Shown piece after piece: positions 25,430 to 38,700 of a stretch of DNA of 64,000 nucleotides. This stretch comes from Chrysomallon squamiferum (Eukaryota > Mollusca > Gastropoda > Neomphalida > Peltospiridae): assembly GCA_012295275.1 (NCBI GenBank), contig CM022672.1, forward strand, positions 22,909,476 to 22,973,475. Direction: 5' to 3'. The notes under the pieces were generated by a model. The model was not told the origin of the DNA. It searched no databases and was given only the letters and a program-made list of their open reading frames with translations. The first letter of the stretch is position 1, and the number at the start of each line of letters is the position of its first letter. The position numbers were made by a program, and so were the translations under genes.

Positions 25430-26105
25430 GTATGCAAATTTGAATAATTTTTTCGATGAATCAGCGAACATCTGCTAAAAACGCAAGAAAAAGATTTTCC
25501 ATCTTCTTCAAGCTTTTTTCATTTCTCCACCACATCGATGACATAGTGCAACATTTCTTTATTATCTACATTACAGGGGTGCGCAATCTTTCTGATCTTA
25601 TAGGCCGCAGCGTTTTAACTTCACTGGCACTACAGCCACACAAATTTTATTGTTAATTATGTAAAACCTGAAAGCATAACACATATGATTTTGCTTAATT
25701 TTCTAACAGTGAATCTCTGCATATATTTATATAATGAGTTCGTTTACAGTATTCTATGAGAACTGACTTCATCCCTCTATGATTCCCATTAAGGTCAAAT
25801 ATAAAACACTTAATAATATTATTAATTACTTTCATAACAACTTGAAAATTGTCGGATCTTAAAATGAATACTGGACACTTTGTTGTGTACGGCATCTGAG
25901 AGTCATAGGAAATTCATGGTGTACAAGTGTTTATATTGACATGAAGCCTCGTTATATTTAAAATGAGATGCTAAATGTGACGAATCATCCTTCCCTCGGC
26001 CGCAGGCTGCGCACCCCTGATTTACAAGGCCATTTCTTCGCAAAAATGCAAATGCCTTCATTTCGTCGCTGATCACTTTGTAAAAATCTTTAGCCAACAT
26101 CTTAA
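25430..26105 (-). pseudogene. Decayed coding remnant split by a hAT insertion
   Basis: On the minus strand, sequence from about 26100 to 26028 reads MLAKDFYKVISDEMKAFAFL then RRNGLVN. The hAT element interrupts it. Beyond it, from about 25550 to 25450, another frame reads MSSMWWRNEKSLKKMENLFL followed by AFLADVR and a stop. The FLRRNGL stretch followed by Cys-containing sequence loosely recalls Merlin/IS1595-type transposase N-termini, but this is a guess from a few residues. Stops and frame changes show it is not functional. Confidence 0.25.
25574..26019. mobile_element. Non-autonomous hAT-type element (MITE), 446 bp
   Basis: It begins CAGGGGTGCGCAATCT and ends GGCTGCGCACCCCTG. The 13-base terminus CAGGGGTGCGCA is the inverted end typical of Charlie-like hAT elements, and a subterminal GGCCGCAG is mirrored as CGGCCGCAG near the other end. 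Flanks ATCTACAT (25564-25571) and ATTTACAA (26020-26027) match at 6 of 8 positions and both fit the hAT target pattern nTnTAnAn, if two extra bases (TA) at the left are allowed. There is no transposase inside. Confidence 0.75.
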
Positions 26106-26455
26106 GTGTACTTCAGAAACTGAAACGAACAATTAAAATCACAGAGTGGAATACAGGTGAACTACCAAATCATTTATCTGTTCAGAAATGAAGTTTGCCT
26201 GGATGTGATAGTGTTAATCTTAAAGGATTTTGAGGTCTTCCTATCTAATCCTTTTCCGATCCAAGCTAAGTCAAATCTGTTGTATAACTTTACCTGCCTG
26301 CTATAAACTGATATTTCCTGTTAAAGGAATTTAGTTATTCTTTCTTGTGACGCTCTTATCTTACAGAAATTTCCTATATATATATTTTGTGTGTGTGCTA
26401 TAGATCGGCCTTTAAGTCATAGATCACATGCCAAAGTAGCTCTGAAAAGTATATA

Positions 26456-26554
26456 CAGTGGTACCTTGACTTACGAGTTTAATTCGTTCCGTGACCGAGC
26501 TCGAATCTCAATTTTCTCGTATATCAAATCAATTTTCCCAGCTGAAATAAACTG

Positions 26555-26599
<45 letters not shown>

Positions 26600-26665
26600 T
26601 ATCGATATAGATAAACAATGGTACCTCGACTTAGGAGTGCTCCAACTTAAGATATTTTCGAGCGC
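26456..26665. mobile_element. Two Tigger-type termini in direct orientation joined by a CA microsatellite
   Basis: CAGTGGTACCTTGACTTACG, with the adjacent TTTAATTCGTTCCGTGAC block, matches the left end of the 24699 element. About 160 bp later CAATGGTACCTCGACTTAGG with GTGCTCCAACTT matches the other end read inward. Between them lies (AC)n at 26557-26597. Both are therefore 5'-type ends in the same direction: truncated copies, not one intact element. Confidence 0.65.
26557..26597. repeat. (CA)n microsatellite
   Basis: About 20 AC units inside the Tigger fragment. A minus-strand poly-Cys/Val reading of it is an artefact. Confidence 0.95.
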
Positions 26666-27458
26666 ACAAGAGGTGTTAGCTTTCAAGTGCTAACGACCCT
26701 ATTAAAATATGGCTCGTTTCTTGTCTAGGGTTTGCTCCTTTGGTGGACCCGCTGTCTGTGTATTTAAGAAACTGTGACGATTGATTATAATAGATACATA
26801 TATTTGCATATACTTCAGATATAAACTATATATAATATCAAGTATCCACTATGAACACAAAAACAAAACACAATATTTATATTACAACTATATTTATTTA
26901 TTTTGTTCTTTGTGGTCTCTCTCTCGTCTCTTTTGTCTTTTACTTAAAAAACACATCGCGGACTTCCCTGAAAAATTACTTTTGTCTTTCGCTTATGATC
27001 GTTAACTGTCAGGTGATTTCAGTAACTGGATTAGCAGTAGATATTTATTTAATACATATTTTAAGGAATATTTGTAGAAATGAATGGTTAACAAATTTAC
27101 TTACTTTAATGATGCATACAGGTTAATTACGAGCTGTTAAACTGTATTAAATTAAGCTATTTAGGTAAATAGTAAATATCATATGTTACATTTTCAAAAA
27201 CTGTACCTTGAAAGAACAACAATATAAAACAGTATAATATGTAGAAAAAAAAGAGAAAAAAAAAAACTGCTAGCGAATTCTACAAGTAGGTGTAAACTAA
27301 ACTGCGATCCGTCACTTAGTAAATAAGTTACGACCATTTTGCTAAGTAAAAGAAACACAGTAAAAAAATACATCTAATTATCGCTGATAAAACTTTCTAG
27401 AGCTTGAACGAGGCCCTATTAGGGTATGGCTAAGGGCCCTACTACTTAAGATCACTTA

Positions 27459-27460
<2 letters not shown>

Positions 27461-27550
<90 letters not shown>
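27461..27550. repeat. Compound microsatellite (GT)n(TA)n(GA)n
   Basis: GT, then about 18 TA, then about 22 GA units in direct succession. Confidence 0.95.
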
Positions 27551-27555
<5 letters not shown>

Positions 27556-28632
27556 CGTCTTTCTTGCCCAAGAGATTATATACAGACATTTTTCCAGCTT
27601 TAATACTTAATAAAATGTATTAGTCACTATTACGCCATTCCCTTGAATTATAAATAAACCTATTTTAATAGATTTAATTTTCTTCTACTGCACATATGTA
27701 TGTTTGTGAGTTGGATACAAATTTATTAAGTTTCTATTTAGCAGCATGTTATTATCAGTGAGATCAAAGGGCAGAACGACCCAGTAACAGTTCCGGCACA
27801 CTGGTTCGGACTCGTTCCCAATCCTATAATTATGCTTATGTCATAATTATGGTGATGCGGTGCAGAAAGTATGGAGAGCCATTATAAAATTTTGTTTAAT
27901 ACATGACAGATATGCTCATCGCGAATTCATTTTTGAGCAAATGTTAATTATATATATTAAAAGATATAAGAACATTTTGTTTAAATCTGTACTTTTAGAT
28001 TATTTTAAAAATCCCTTATTAATTATTATAAGAGCGAAAATCTGCATGTTAATTCTTTATATAGCCTATATCTTAAACTGTATTTCATTTTCCGGTGCTT
28101 AATGTTTTCATTCATTCTTTAACGGTAATGTCTATCATAACGTGCTTTCATTACGTAATTATTTTAGCAGTCCTGCCACTGGCACAACTTCTGCTTTCCC
28201 ACATCAATCTTGCCCATCGTACTCTATGATAAGAGGATTAGAGATGTAACACTTTAGTAGCTTTATCTCACTGCGTTCAGTACATATATTGAATTGATTC
28301 GGCATATTATCTGGGATTAACTTTCGATGATTGGGACAACGTAACTTAGAACATTTTTGTGCACTTTAGTTTGATATTGTGCACAGTCACGCAGGCATAA
28401 ATATGATTTAATACATAAGTATAAAATAATTATTTACGTACTTTGATAAAGGCTGGCCTATAGAACGAAACAGAAGTTCCCCTTCGCTATAATATATATT
28501 TTTTGGCTTCATCTTTATATGTATGTATATATATATATATACGTTGTTTGCAGTTAATGCATTGGTATTCATTACTAGTTCACATATATAAATTCAAAAA
28601 ATCTTTCTGAACACTTTTCTGTTATGTGTATT

Positions 28633-28674
28633 TGTGTACGTGTGTGTGCGTGCGTGCGCGTGTGTATGTGTGTT
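28633..28674. repeat. Imperfect (GT)n tract
   Basis: GT-rich tract with interspersed GC steps (TGCGTGCGTGCGCG), able to adopt Z-DNA in principle. Confidence 0.8.
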
Positions 28675-29370
28675 CCTGATTGAAGAGAAAACGAATATGC
28701 TTTCATTGATAAATATAATATTATTTAATATGAGTCATCAAGTAGCAGAATAGGGATACAATTTATCATTATTTTGTTTCTCTTATGTTATCGGATAGTG
28801 ACGTCTGTTTGTAAATCATTTTGGTTCTACAAAGAGAATCGCATTAATTATTCAGCATAACTGAATTTGGTTACACAGTGAAGTAAAAATATTGCCTAAG
28901 CATCTGATCATAGAAGGGCATATTTTTAGAAAATTATTTAGTAGCAATAAGGTGACCGGCGGGACCCTTTGGTGTTTGTATTGTTTTATTTATGTTGTAA
29001 CTGAGGATTAAAACTGTGGAGGTCAAGTCAAATGTTGAGTGAATTTTGATCAAATGAACTATGTTTATCATCAGTTATCTTCGGTTAATTATATTCTACT
29101 TTTGAGTTATAATCTCTACACAAAAAAGTGGACGTCCTTCTACTGAAAATGTAAAATGTTTAACAGGACATTAATTATCTTTAACAATAAATATATTGTT
29201 TATGTTATGTAATATTCTTATTTAAATTATATTAAATTATTAAAGTGTCTAATAAGCCAGTTTGTCTAAAATGTGTGTAGCATGTTTCTGTTAATCCATA
29301 ACTTGACTTCATTAATAGAAATGTAGCTCAACGAAATTGGTCTAGGTTGGGTTGAATGTCCTCAAATATA

Positions 29371-29381
29371 TGCGCATGCGT
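29371..29381. promoter_or_regulatory. NRF1-like site upstream of GPCPD1
   Basis: TGCGCATGCGT matches the NRF1 palindrome TGCGCATGCGC at 10 of 11 bases, in otherwise AT-rich DNA about 330 bp upstream of the GPCPD1 ATG. Function is inferred from the motif only. Confidence 0.45.
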
Positions 29382-29706
29382 CAGGAACTACCCTTAGCCG
29401 GTTCATCCTGTTCTATCTAGATCTTGACGGTATGGAATTGTTGTATAGTCATGGTTGAATTGGCACGGTGTTCTTTTTGACCTTTTTTCCATTTGTTTTA
29501 TTTATTGGTCCATGAAGTTGTTTATATAAATATACGATGTAGCTAATATCGGTACTTGGACAAATCGAACTAAGGCGTTTTAGCCTTAGCATAAAATGAA
29601 TCGAATAATACAATTATACACATGATGATGGTGGTGATGAAACTCATGTAAATTTTAATCAGAAATAGAAAGGAACTTAGTACGGTTTCAGGTTCAGCTC
29701 ATCGTG

Positions 29707-32700
29707 ATGTCTGCTGCAATTAGTTTTAACGTCCGTGTCCACACAGAGACAGACGATATCGTTGGTGTAGTTGGCAGCTCGTTTGAACTTGGCGAATGGG
29801 ATCATGAAAGAGCAATTTTGTTAGAAAAACAGTTCAGGTAACATTAATTTATTAAACGTTTTTGTGATAATTATATTAATAATCGTATTTGTATCTGTCT
29901 TTTTTAATATTATATTTATTTTATTTTATCGACAGCTAAACTTAATATTACTTAGTTCATTTAACCATATATATTTTCCTCCCCGTCTGTTTTGATACGT
30001 TAATTCAGTAAATGGGTCACGTAAGTGAGAACGATTTAAATATGAAACCACAGACCCAAATATAAACAATAAACAGATATCTGACTCCTAAATACAAAAA
30101 ACTGAAAGTATAATTATTTCAGCATCTGTGATAAGACATGAGGGAAAAACTTCAAAATGATACCATATTTATTATTTATGATGGGTAACTTGAAAATATT
30201 TTCAAAAAGTACTGAAATAAATACTCAGTATACTATAATCAAATTGATGAAATTCTTATATCTCCCTTTAAAAGCAACAGAACTATGACATTTTCATGTA
30301 ATCAAATTCTTTGCATGAAAATTAAACTTCTATCTTAAATAAAGTTACAGATAATTAATTATATATATATATATATATATGTAATTATAAACATTTAGAA
30401 GAAGAATAAAAATTAAGATCCAATCTTCAACAAAAGGAAAAATTTAAATAAAATTATTCTGAAAAATTGTAAAAATTATTGAATTACAGTGCTAGTGACA
30501 GATACATGTGGCAGAATAGACATTGTGTTCTTTGGTAATGGTGAAACATGATTTTGTCATGCACCTGTAATAAATATTTTAATTATTAGCATATTCACAC
30601 TGAAAATGAGAATGTACTTTAAATTACAATTTCCTAGACCAGTGTCACTTTTTGTTTACATTGCATATGCATGAAACTGTAGATTATTTATGTTCATCTT
30701 CTCCTTAAAAATTACCTTTATACCAGGGAGACAATATTGCACACTTACAAATTTTCCTCAAAAGTTAATATACTCTTCATAAATTGCAGATTGTTTCTTT
30801 TTGTTTCTTCTCCAAATCAGAGAAAAATATTGAAAAATGATTTGATGTGACAGATATACATTCATTCTTTATAATTAATTGTGACTGAAATGAAAAAAAA
30901 ATATATCCTATGAAGCATATGAATTAAAAATGTCTGTAATATGACTGAATAATGACAAACTCAGTTCCCAGAGATATCAAAAGTCAGTTATTAGTTTGAG
31001 ACAACCATTGAAACATAATTTATATGCAATCATTTAAAAATAATTTTGCATTCACTGTCCATTATAGTTACCATAGAAACCACAGATTCATACTTGAACA
31101 TATTCATTTTTTAATATATTTTTTTAATTAGAAATGTTACTGATATATGCCATGTAGATATTTTATTCTAGTATGGTAAATGTGAATTTAGAATGATCTT
31201 TTGGACCAAAAGTGTTTGTGTGTGTATCTATGTATCTATCTATCTATCTCTATCTATATATTGCACACACATGCTGTAATTCAAGAGATTAATGTAACAC
31301 CAAATTAACATGAATTGGCTATCCTGTAGAAATCAAAAATATGTCAGCAAATTAATGTGAATAGTCCATCATTTAGTAAAAGTATATTAATGACTTTTGA
31401 GTTAGTGTTACTTTGTTCATTAATGATATTCACTGTGTTTGCTTCACACTGATGTGAGTCATTCTTCTTTTATAAAGAGCATTTTGAAATAAGATTGTAT
31501 TAGAAAACGGCATCAACAACTGGAAACAAGATGTTGGAAAATAATTAACTTCTTTTCAGTTTTACATTGTTTGTTTGTATGTGTTTGTGGATTTTTAAAA
31601 ACAAAATTTTGAAGGACGGAGAATTCTTTGTCTATATGCATATGTGTTTAATAGGTAAAGCATGTTTTTTTTCACCTTAAATTCCTGAATTACCATATTA
31701 TTCATTTTTTTTATAGTTATATAGACATATAAATACAGATGAACACTAAGAAAACAGAATATGAATTTTTTTCAAAATACTTTACACCAACATGGTATCT
31801 GTGGCATTTTTTTTTTCATATTTTATATAGATAATTATATGTTATAAAACTTTGAAGAAACTAAATAGTAACTTTGATCCAAACTGATTTGTTTTAGGGA
31901 TGTTTGGGCAAAGGTTGTTCATCTTAAAGATGGAGAAGAAGTAGAATATCGCTTCTTTGTTGGACGCTTTCTGGAAAATGATAATAATGAAAAAGGGTTA
32001 GAATTGACGATTGTACGCTGGGAAACTCCTGTTAATCCTCGCTGTCTTACTGTGAATGGTATGTGAAAAATCATTAAATTGTATATTGATAAATTAATTA
32101 TATAAATTATCCGAATAAAAATTTTCAAACTCAATTATGTTTTTTGTATTTTGAGTTGACATTTTTTTAATTATATGTGATGCTATAATTTAGCATGATT
32201 TTCAAACGGGAGTATAAAAAGTATATCAATTTTAATGTGTATACATTGTCTATATATTATTTACACACTAAGGTTTTAAAAATATTTTGTGAAGAAATAT
32301 TCTATGAATAGAAATTTGAATAGGTGTGTGGAGTTACAATTACATTTTTATACCTTTAATTCTGTTTCAGATGTTTAAAAAAAAAAGAAGAAAAAGTAAA
32401 ATATATATTTCTCATCTTTTAAGATTCCTTTGTTTTACTCTGTTTTCCTAATTGTTATTATTTGTTTCAGGACCAACAACTTTGCCAGTTGAGGAGTTTG
32501 GAAATTTCAGTAAGTGTTTGTAGATGTTTTCATCTGAAAGTAAGTGATCAGTGCTGTAGTACTAGTGGGAAGTCGAAGTGATTTGTTTTGTGTAGTATTT
32601 TTCTTAACTCTTTGCCTGCTGGTTGGAATTATGTCTCTGTAGTTCAGTGGTGGCAGGATTTACCACAGTGGCAGTATTTTATGACTGCACAATACTTCAA

Positions 32701-35700
32701 ATTGAAAACATTTGGTAAAATGGTTTTTTTTGTTCATAAACTACGGGAGGTCACTTGAGGCAACAGCAAGCAAAGAGTTAAATGGTAAATAACTTGCACA
32801 TTTTATATGACTGATACATTTTCAAGTATAATTTTATTAGATGTCTCATTATATGAAAATGCAGCTATCAATGAAGGGTGATTTTCTGTTGGCTGATCTG
32901 CTTTTGAAATCATTTTTTTTTAATTTATTTAAATTTTTGTTTTTATTAAAAACTGGTCATGTTTACTTTGTTTTCATACAAGAAAACCTTGTATCTGCAA
33001 CATTATCCAACATTTGGGTCATATCCAACATTTAGGTCATTTCAGACTTTTATTTGGCAGCAACCTTTTCCAAAATGTTTAGAACTTCAGTAAACAACAG
33101 AATACATTCAGCTTGATTACAGCTATATGAATAATTTTTCAGATTTTTTGCACCTGATTTGCAATTTTCGTTCCTGGGATCATGAGTACTCGAAGCTTTT
33201 TCTTTTTCTACTGAACTAATGGATGGCTATAACTTTCAATTTCAGATTTTCCCCAAAAGGCAAATTCACTGAATATCTACATCTCAGATGGTCTAATCAA
33301 CAACACTGAACTTGATGACTTCAACTTTGATTTCTTTTTAGCAATCAGATTATAATCAAAATGTCCTTTACAGTGATTAATGTGGAAGCTGTTCGACAAG
33401 AAAGATTACCCTGGGCCTGATCAGATGTCAACATTTATCGTAAAATTGTTGTTTGCCTATTTTTTTTTTTTTTTTTAAACAATAAACATCATGTTAAACA
33501 GATAAAGAATCAAACACATATATGTGTACATATGTGTTCACCAGTTGGATTCCAGTTGATGCTTTTCACTGTAAGTGTCCTTTTGTTTTTCTCCATCATT
33601 GTTACTGCTGCATTTAGCAATTAAAAAAGCACTAATTAATTAAAACTGTATTTGAAGACTGACTTAGTCTTTTTCTATTTTAATTTGTTTCATCATTTAT
33701 AATTATTTTTTTTGTTTTGTTTTAAAACTTATTTGCTTCAGCTAATTGCTGTACAATTAAAATGTATGTGAAACAATAGGCTGTTTGGCAGGTGCTGCAA
33801 CTATGTCCCTATATTTTGCTTTCAATTTTAGACTTTCTTTGAAAGTTCAAAAATATTATTTAGTTATCTGTTCTTAAAGTCTTAATATATAGGTATGTAT
33901 ATATGATTTATAAAGCATTTTAGTCATTTGCTTGTTGTAAATGGCCTAATTCAAATTCAGAGGTATCAAAAGAAATTTTAGAACACTATTTTATAAATAA
34001 AGTTTTGGTTATGTGATTTATGACAAAGTAACATGATTACATTCAAAGATAATTGGATCTTTAACTGAAAGTGCAAAATAACATTTAAATGACTTACCTT
34101 GTTCATATTTGTTTGCAGTTGATAATCTAGTATTACAAATTATTGGATTTGCCACAAACCAGTTATTACATTATGCAGAGGTTTGAGCAAAGCATGATTT
34201 GAAATAATGCTTTTTATCTTCTTTAGGTGTGATTCTTTTTTATATTAGCTGCATATTTTATGTACACCTAAAGATTTTTATAATAATAAAAAATACATAG
34301 TCTGCATCAGTAATAAAATATTTCACATTGATACAGTTATTAATATACATTGCTGTGTACATTTGTAGGGTACCAGTTTTTAATATAGGAATGTTTTCAA
34401 CTACAAGACTATGTATATTTTTATTATTTTTTTCATTTCTTTTCAGCTGCCTTTAACATTGTTTATCTTTGCATGTGAAAGTAAGCAAGGTTATCATTGT
34501 TTTCTTTCAGAAATGTTTTCTGTTGCAGATGGCTTCAGTTTTGTTGCAAATGGCTGGCTAACTGGACAGACATGTTTGCAACTTCGTATCCACAGTGATC
34601 CAATACTGATGTTCAAGAAACGTTACAGCCATCAGAGATACAGCGTAAAATGCATTCCAATAGACTATAGATCAAAGCAGGTAATGGATGATTTTTTTTT
34701 TTTGAACTGATATATAAAAAATTAGTATAAAATTTTGAGTGCAATTCATTATTAAAGTTAGTTAATTTTTATGGGACATTAAAAAAAAACCCCAAAAACA
34801 ACAAAAGCAATGTCATTAAAGTAGATACTAAATACACACTAAGCTTAATTTCTTATTGTATTTTTATATGATATTTTTGATGAATTGTTTTTGTAAGCTG
34901 TGGTTTCCCCTCCTCATTAAGGACTGAACAGAAACCAGATCAAACAATGGTAACTTGGAAAAGTGCAAAACTAACTTTCAGGTTCCATCAGCATGTATTT
35001 TATAAATTTATATGAAACATTTGTGGACATGATAATATGATAATATGATAACATGATAATATGATAATATGATAATATGATAACATGATAACTTAATGTT
35101 TTTCTTTGTGTAGCAAACATCACCACTGGAAGTAGATGAAGACAGCAGAGATGGACCATCAGTATGTTCAAGCACAAGGATTACTGTAGTGGTAAGTTAG
35201 GTTTGTTAAAATATTCCTCCCTGTCAAATACAATCACAGCTGAATTCAAGAAATTGAAAATTTTGGATTGTTTGAGAGAATTGTGTATATTGCATAATGA
35301 CGTGAGTGCCTACAGAGTTTGTAAATGATATGGAAAACTTCAATTCATATTTACTCAAGTATTGTTTTTATACTTTAGCCATGTGATCTCTTTTAGAGTA
35401 AGAACATTTTGATACATTAACATCTTTTAAAAACATTAAATTGTTTAAGCACGTCATATCAACAGCTATGTTTGACACCCACAGAATTTTAGTAGAAATC
35501 AAGAAACTTTTTTTCTTCTAAATATGTTTAAATATAATTTATTTCTTACAGGTATTAAATGAGAAAGATTACAATTCTGGACCTCAAGAGACATATGGCA
35601 CAGTGTTCAACAATGATGATTATCTTGTTTTTAAAGTGCAGTCATTTCATTGCCGTTATCTTGTGAGTTATATCACCTAGTATTGTTTGCAGTTAATTGT

Positions 35701-38700
35701 GTTTATGCAAATTTAAATTGAGAAAATAAATTTCATAATTCATATACTCCACATGCAACATATAATGTTTTGTCTTCATTTTTATTTAGTTCACGTACTG
35801 TGGTTCTGTGGTAAATTTATGTAATGATTTTGCTTTGTGTATTTTAATACTTAATTACTTAAGAGAAAGTAAACAAGTTCCTTACAAAGTGGTGCTATTG
35901 ACATAAAATAAAAAACATTTTATAAATACATACAAAAATAAAATTAATAATATATTCTTCATGAGTAAGTTTCTGAATTGTGTGTAAATATATATATATA
36001 TATTTGAAACAAACAGTATTTTTTAAAATAACTTTATGAAATATCTGTTATTCCAGGGTTTTCAGCTTGAATTTTTTGTGAGTGAACCCAGTACACCCTC
36101 TGATTCTGAGCCTAAGTACATTGGGTTTGCTCAAATTCTGCCTGTTGACCAACAGAGGTCATTGAGAACAAGACTGCGGCTTCCTATAATGGGATTGCAG
36201 CATAAACCTATTGGTGAAATCTATGGTAAGAACATCATTTTGTTTGTTTTGTTTACATTATTATACATAGTTTTACAACAACAAAAAAATAGCTTGTGAC
36301 ATTTCAATAAGCAACTGAAATTGTTTACACATGTAAAAATAAAATTATCTTAAGTTATATTTCACTTTGATAAAAAGAAAATGTTAACTGTTTCAGTGAA
36401 TTTATGTTTAAATTATATCAACACACACTTCTAGCACTGTTTTTCGCATGTACAGATAAAGAAAATGTAGTGTGAGGACATACTTTTTACTGTAAAGATA
36501 TATGTATATATGTTTTTATCATGCATATTTTATTATAAATTCTTCTTTTCAGTTGATTACCTATTAATCAAACCTTTCACTGGTCATAAATGTTTAATGG
36601 ATGTATCATATCAATGTCACTGGAGGATGAAAGGAAAGACTTTGGATATTGGACACAGAGGGATGGGAGTGTCCCATAAACAGTTAGTGAACATGCTGTA
36701 GAAATATATTTCTTAAACCTGTAAGGCACATAATTTAAATATGTAATAGCTGATGACATTAATTACATATTGACATGGAGTGATGTGTATAATTTGATTC
36801 AGAATTAATTTGTTACATAATTGTAGGGAGAAAAAATAAATGATTTCTTTTTAATTTTTATAAAAATTTTCTATCTCTGTTATCTGTAACTGGTATCAAG
36901 CATTTTATCATCCTTGTAAATATTATTATTGATTGCATTTTTTTTTTATACAATTTTTATTTGAACAATACTTTACTTTTTTGTAGATTTGTTTAATTTA
37001 ATAAACTTTTATAAATTTATATTTTTGCATTTTTGCATTTTTTTTAATGTTTTTTTACAGCATTGAGATGGTTCAAGAAAACACACTAGCATCATTTTCT
37101 GAAGCAGCTGATCATGTAAATAGCTTTGTAAAAAAAAAAATTAGCAGCATTCAAAACTTTGATAAGTGTTTTAAATAATGTGTATGTGTGTGTGTTTATT
37201 TCAGTTTTGTTTGTAAGGGAGCATTTAAAAAGTGAAGTTGAAATTAGAAGAATAATTAAAGAAAAAAATAAAAGCTAAATATAATAAGATTTCTTTGAAA
37301 GAATTGATTATTCAGAGATCTTTTTTTTTTTTTTTTAATTTTCCAGGGTGCAGATATGGTGGAATTTGATGTTTTATTAACTAAAGATCATGAGCCCTTG
37401 GTTTGGCATGATTACACAGTAAATATCCATTGCAAAAAGGTAAGACAGCATGTAATATTTTATTTTAAAAAGAAAAATTTCTCCTTTTTTCATTTAATAG
37501 TAAAACATCCATAATATTCAGGATGCAAATACAATAAATCAGTCTTAATACACGATAGTTTTAAAACTTAATAAATACCATTTTCATCATGACCGAGTAG
37601 TTGTGGAAAAGATAAATAGTTATATATTATTTTTAATTTTTTGATACTAATTAGAACAAACAATTTAATGTAATGTAGAGCACATTATTTTGTTACAGTA
37701 ATATTGAATTAAAAAATTTTGTAATTAAAAAAACTGTTTATATTAGGTGTGAATATTTTCACAAAATAATACTCTATCAGGTTTTATTTAAAGACATTCC
37801 TGTGTAGAAGCTTGTAGTATTATGTTGGCAATAATGTTTTATGTTCTTGACTTTTTTAGGGCTGTGATGAAGAAGAATTGCTTGAGGTCCCAATTAAAGA
37901 TCTTACTCTCACTCAGCTACATTCTATGAAGGTAATTTGTTTTTATATTTGATAATAAATAGTAAATTAACCTTCAGACCTCTGGACACAGAGTGTTGTG
38001 TTAATAACATTTATTTTGATTGAAAATAGTTTTAAAAAATTAATACGGGATAAGTTGGATTTCTTTTACCAGTATTTTGAATCATTTATTGTGTAAAAAT
38101 TAAGCTTCAGTTATTCACAAAAAAAGATATACTTGTAAACAAGTACACATTAACTATATTTTTTTGTTTTTGTATAATACAGTCTTGGTTTAAAAAAACA
38201 ACAATCTAAAAACCAATCTTACTGCCACATCATATTGATGTTTTCAGAATGGACCTCAGTTGGAGTGAAAAAATCATTGAATACTATTTTATTTGACAAT
38301 AATGAGATATTGATAATAAATCTTTAGTGAATAGATATTGTCTATATTTCTGTGAAGAATGTAGTTTAAGTGAAAGGCAAAAAATACTAGTTTTCAAGCT
38401 TTGTTGTGGGCTTGTAATTATCAAATTATTAATTTTCACTATCACAACAACACTGTTGAACGTTATAAGTCATCTGTTTTCTTCATCTTTATCCTTTACT
38501 TCATTATTTTATTTTTAAGGTGAAAACTCTTAATTCAAATACTGAGATAGCAACAGTAGTTCAACTTTTTAAAATAATTTTTTCTTTGCAGTTGTCTCAT
38601 CCAAGCAGTCTTACAGAATCAGATATTAGTAAGAGTTTTTTTTATACATTTAGATTATTTTACAAACTTCAGGGAACATTCCAGTTAATAATGCTAAATA

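Larger units (their letters stand above)
24561..26440. repeat. Inverted 21-bp repeat pair bracketing nested transposons
   Basis: GCTGCTTTGGCTTGTGATCTA at 24561-24581 is the near reverse complement of 26420-26440 (18 of 21 positions). A related block, CTACTTTGGTGTCTGATCTAC, follows the left copy within 40 bases. The interval contains the Tigger-type element (24699-25422) and the hAT-type element (25574-26019). These may be ends of one older element that received both insertions, or two oppositely oriented copies of one short repeat. Confidence 0.45.
26666..29300. other. AT-rich intergenic DNA with degraded repeats
   Basis: A short block CCCTATTA..ATATGGCT at about 26698-26714 recurs near 27415-27431, suggesting diverged copies of one element. 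Microsatellites lie at 27461-27550, 28517-28541 and 28633-28674. No coding exon, RNA gene or intact transposon was recognised. Confidence 0.5.

Noticed and set aside
26471-26686. 71-codon minus-strand ORF with a Cys-Val repeat
   Set aside because: It is a translation of the (AC)n microsatellite and the Tigger end.
34501-34528. Acceptor TTTCAG at 34510 as the start of GPCPD1 exon 4
   Set aside because: It puts the exon out of frame and reaches a stop. The next AG (TTGCAG at 34528) restores the conserved GWLTGQT frame.
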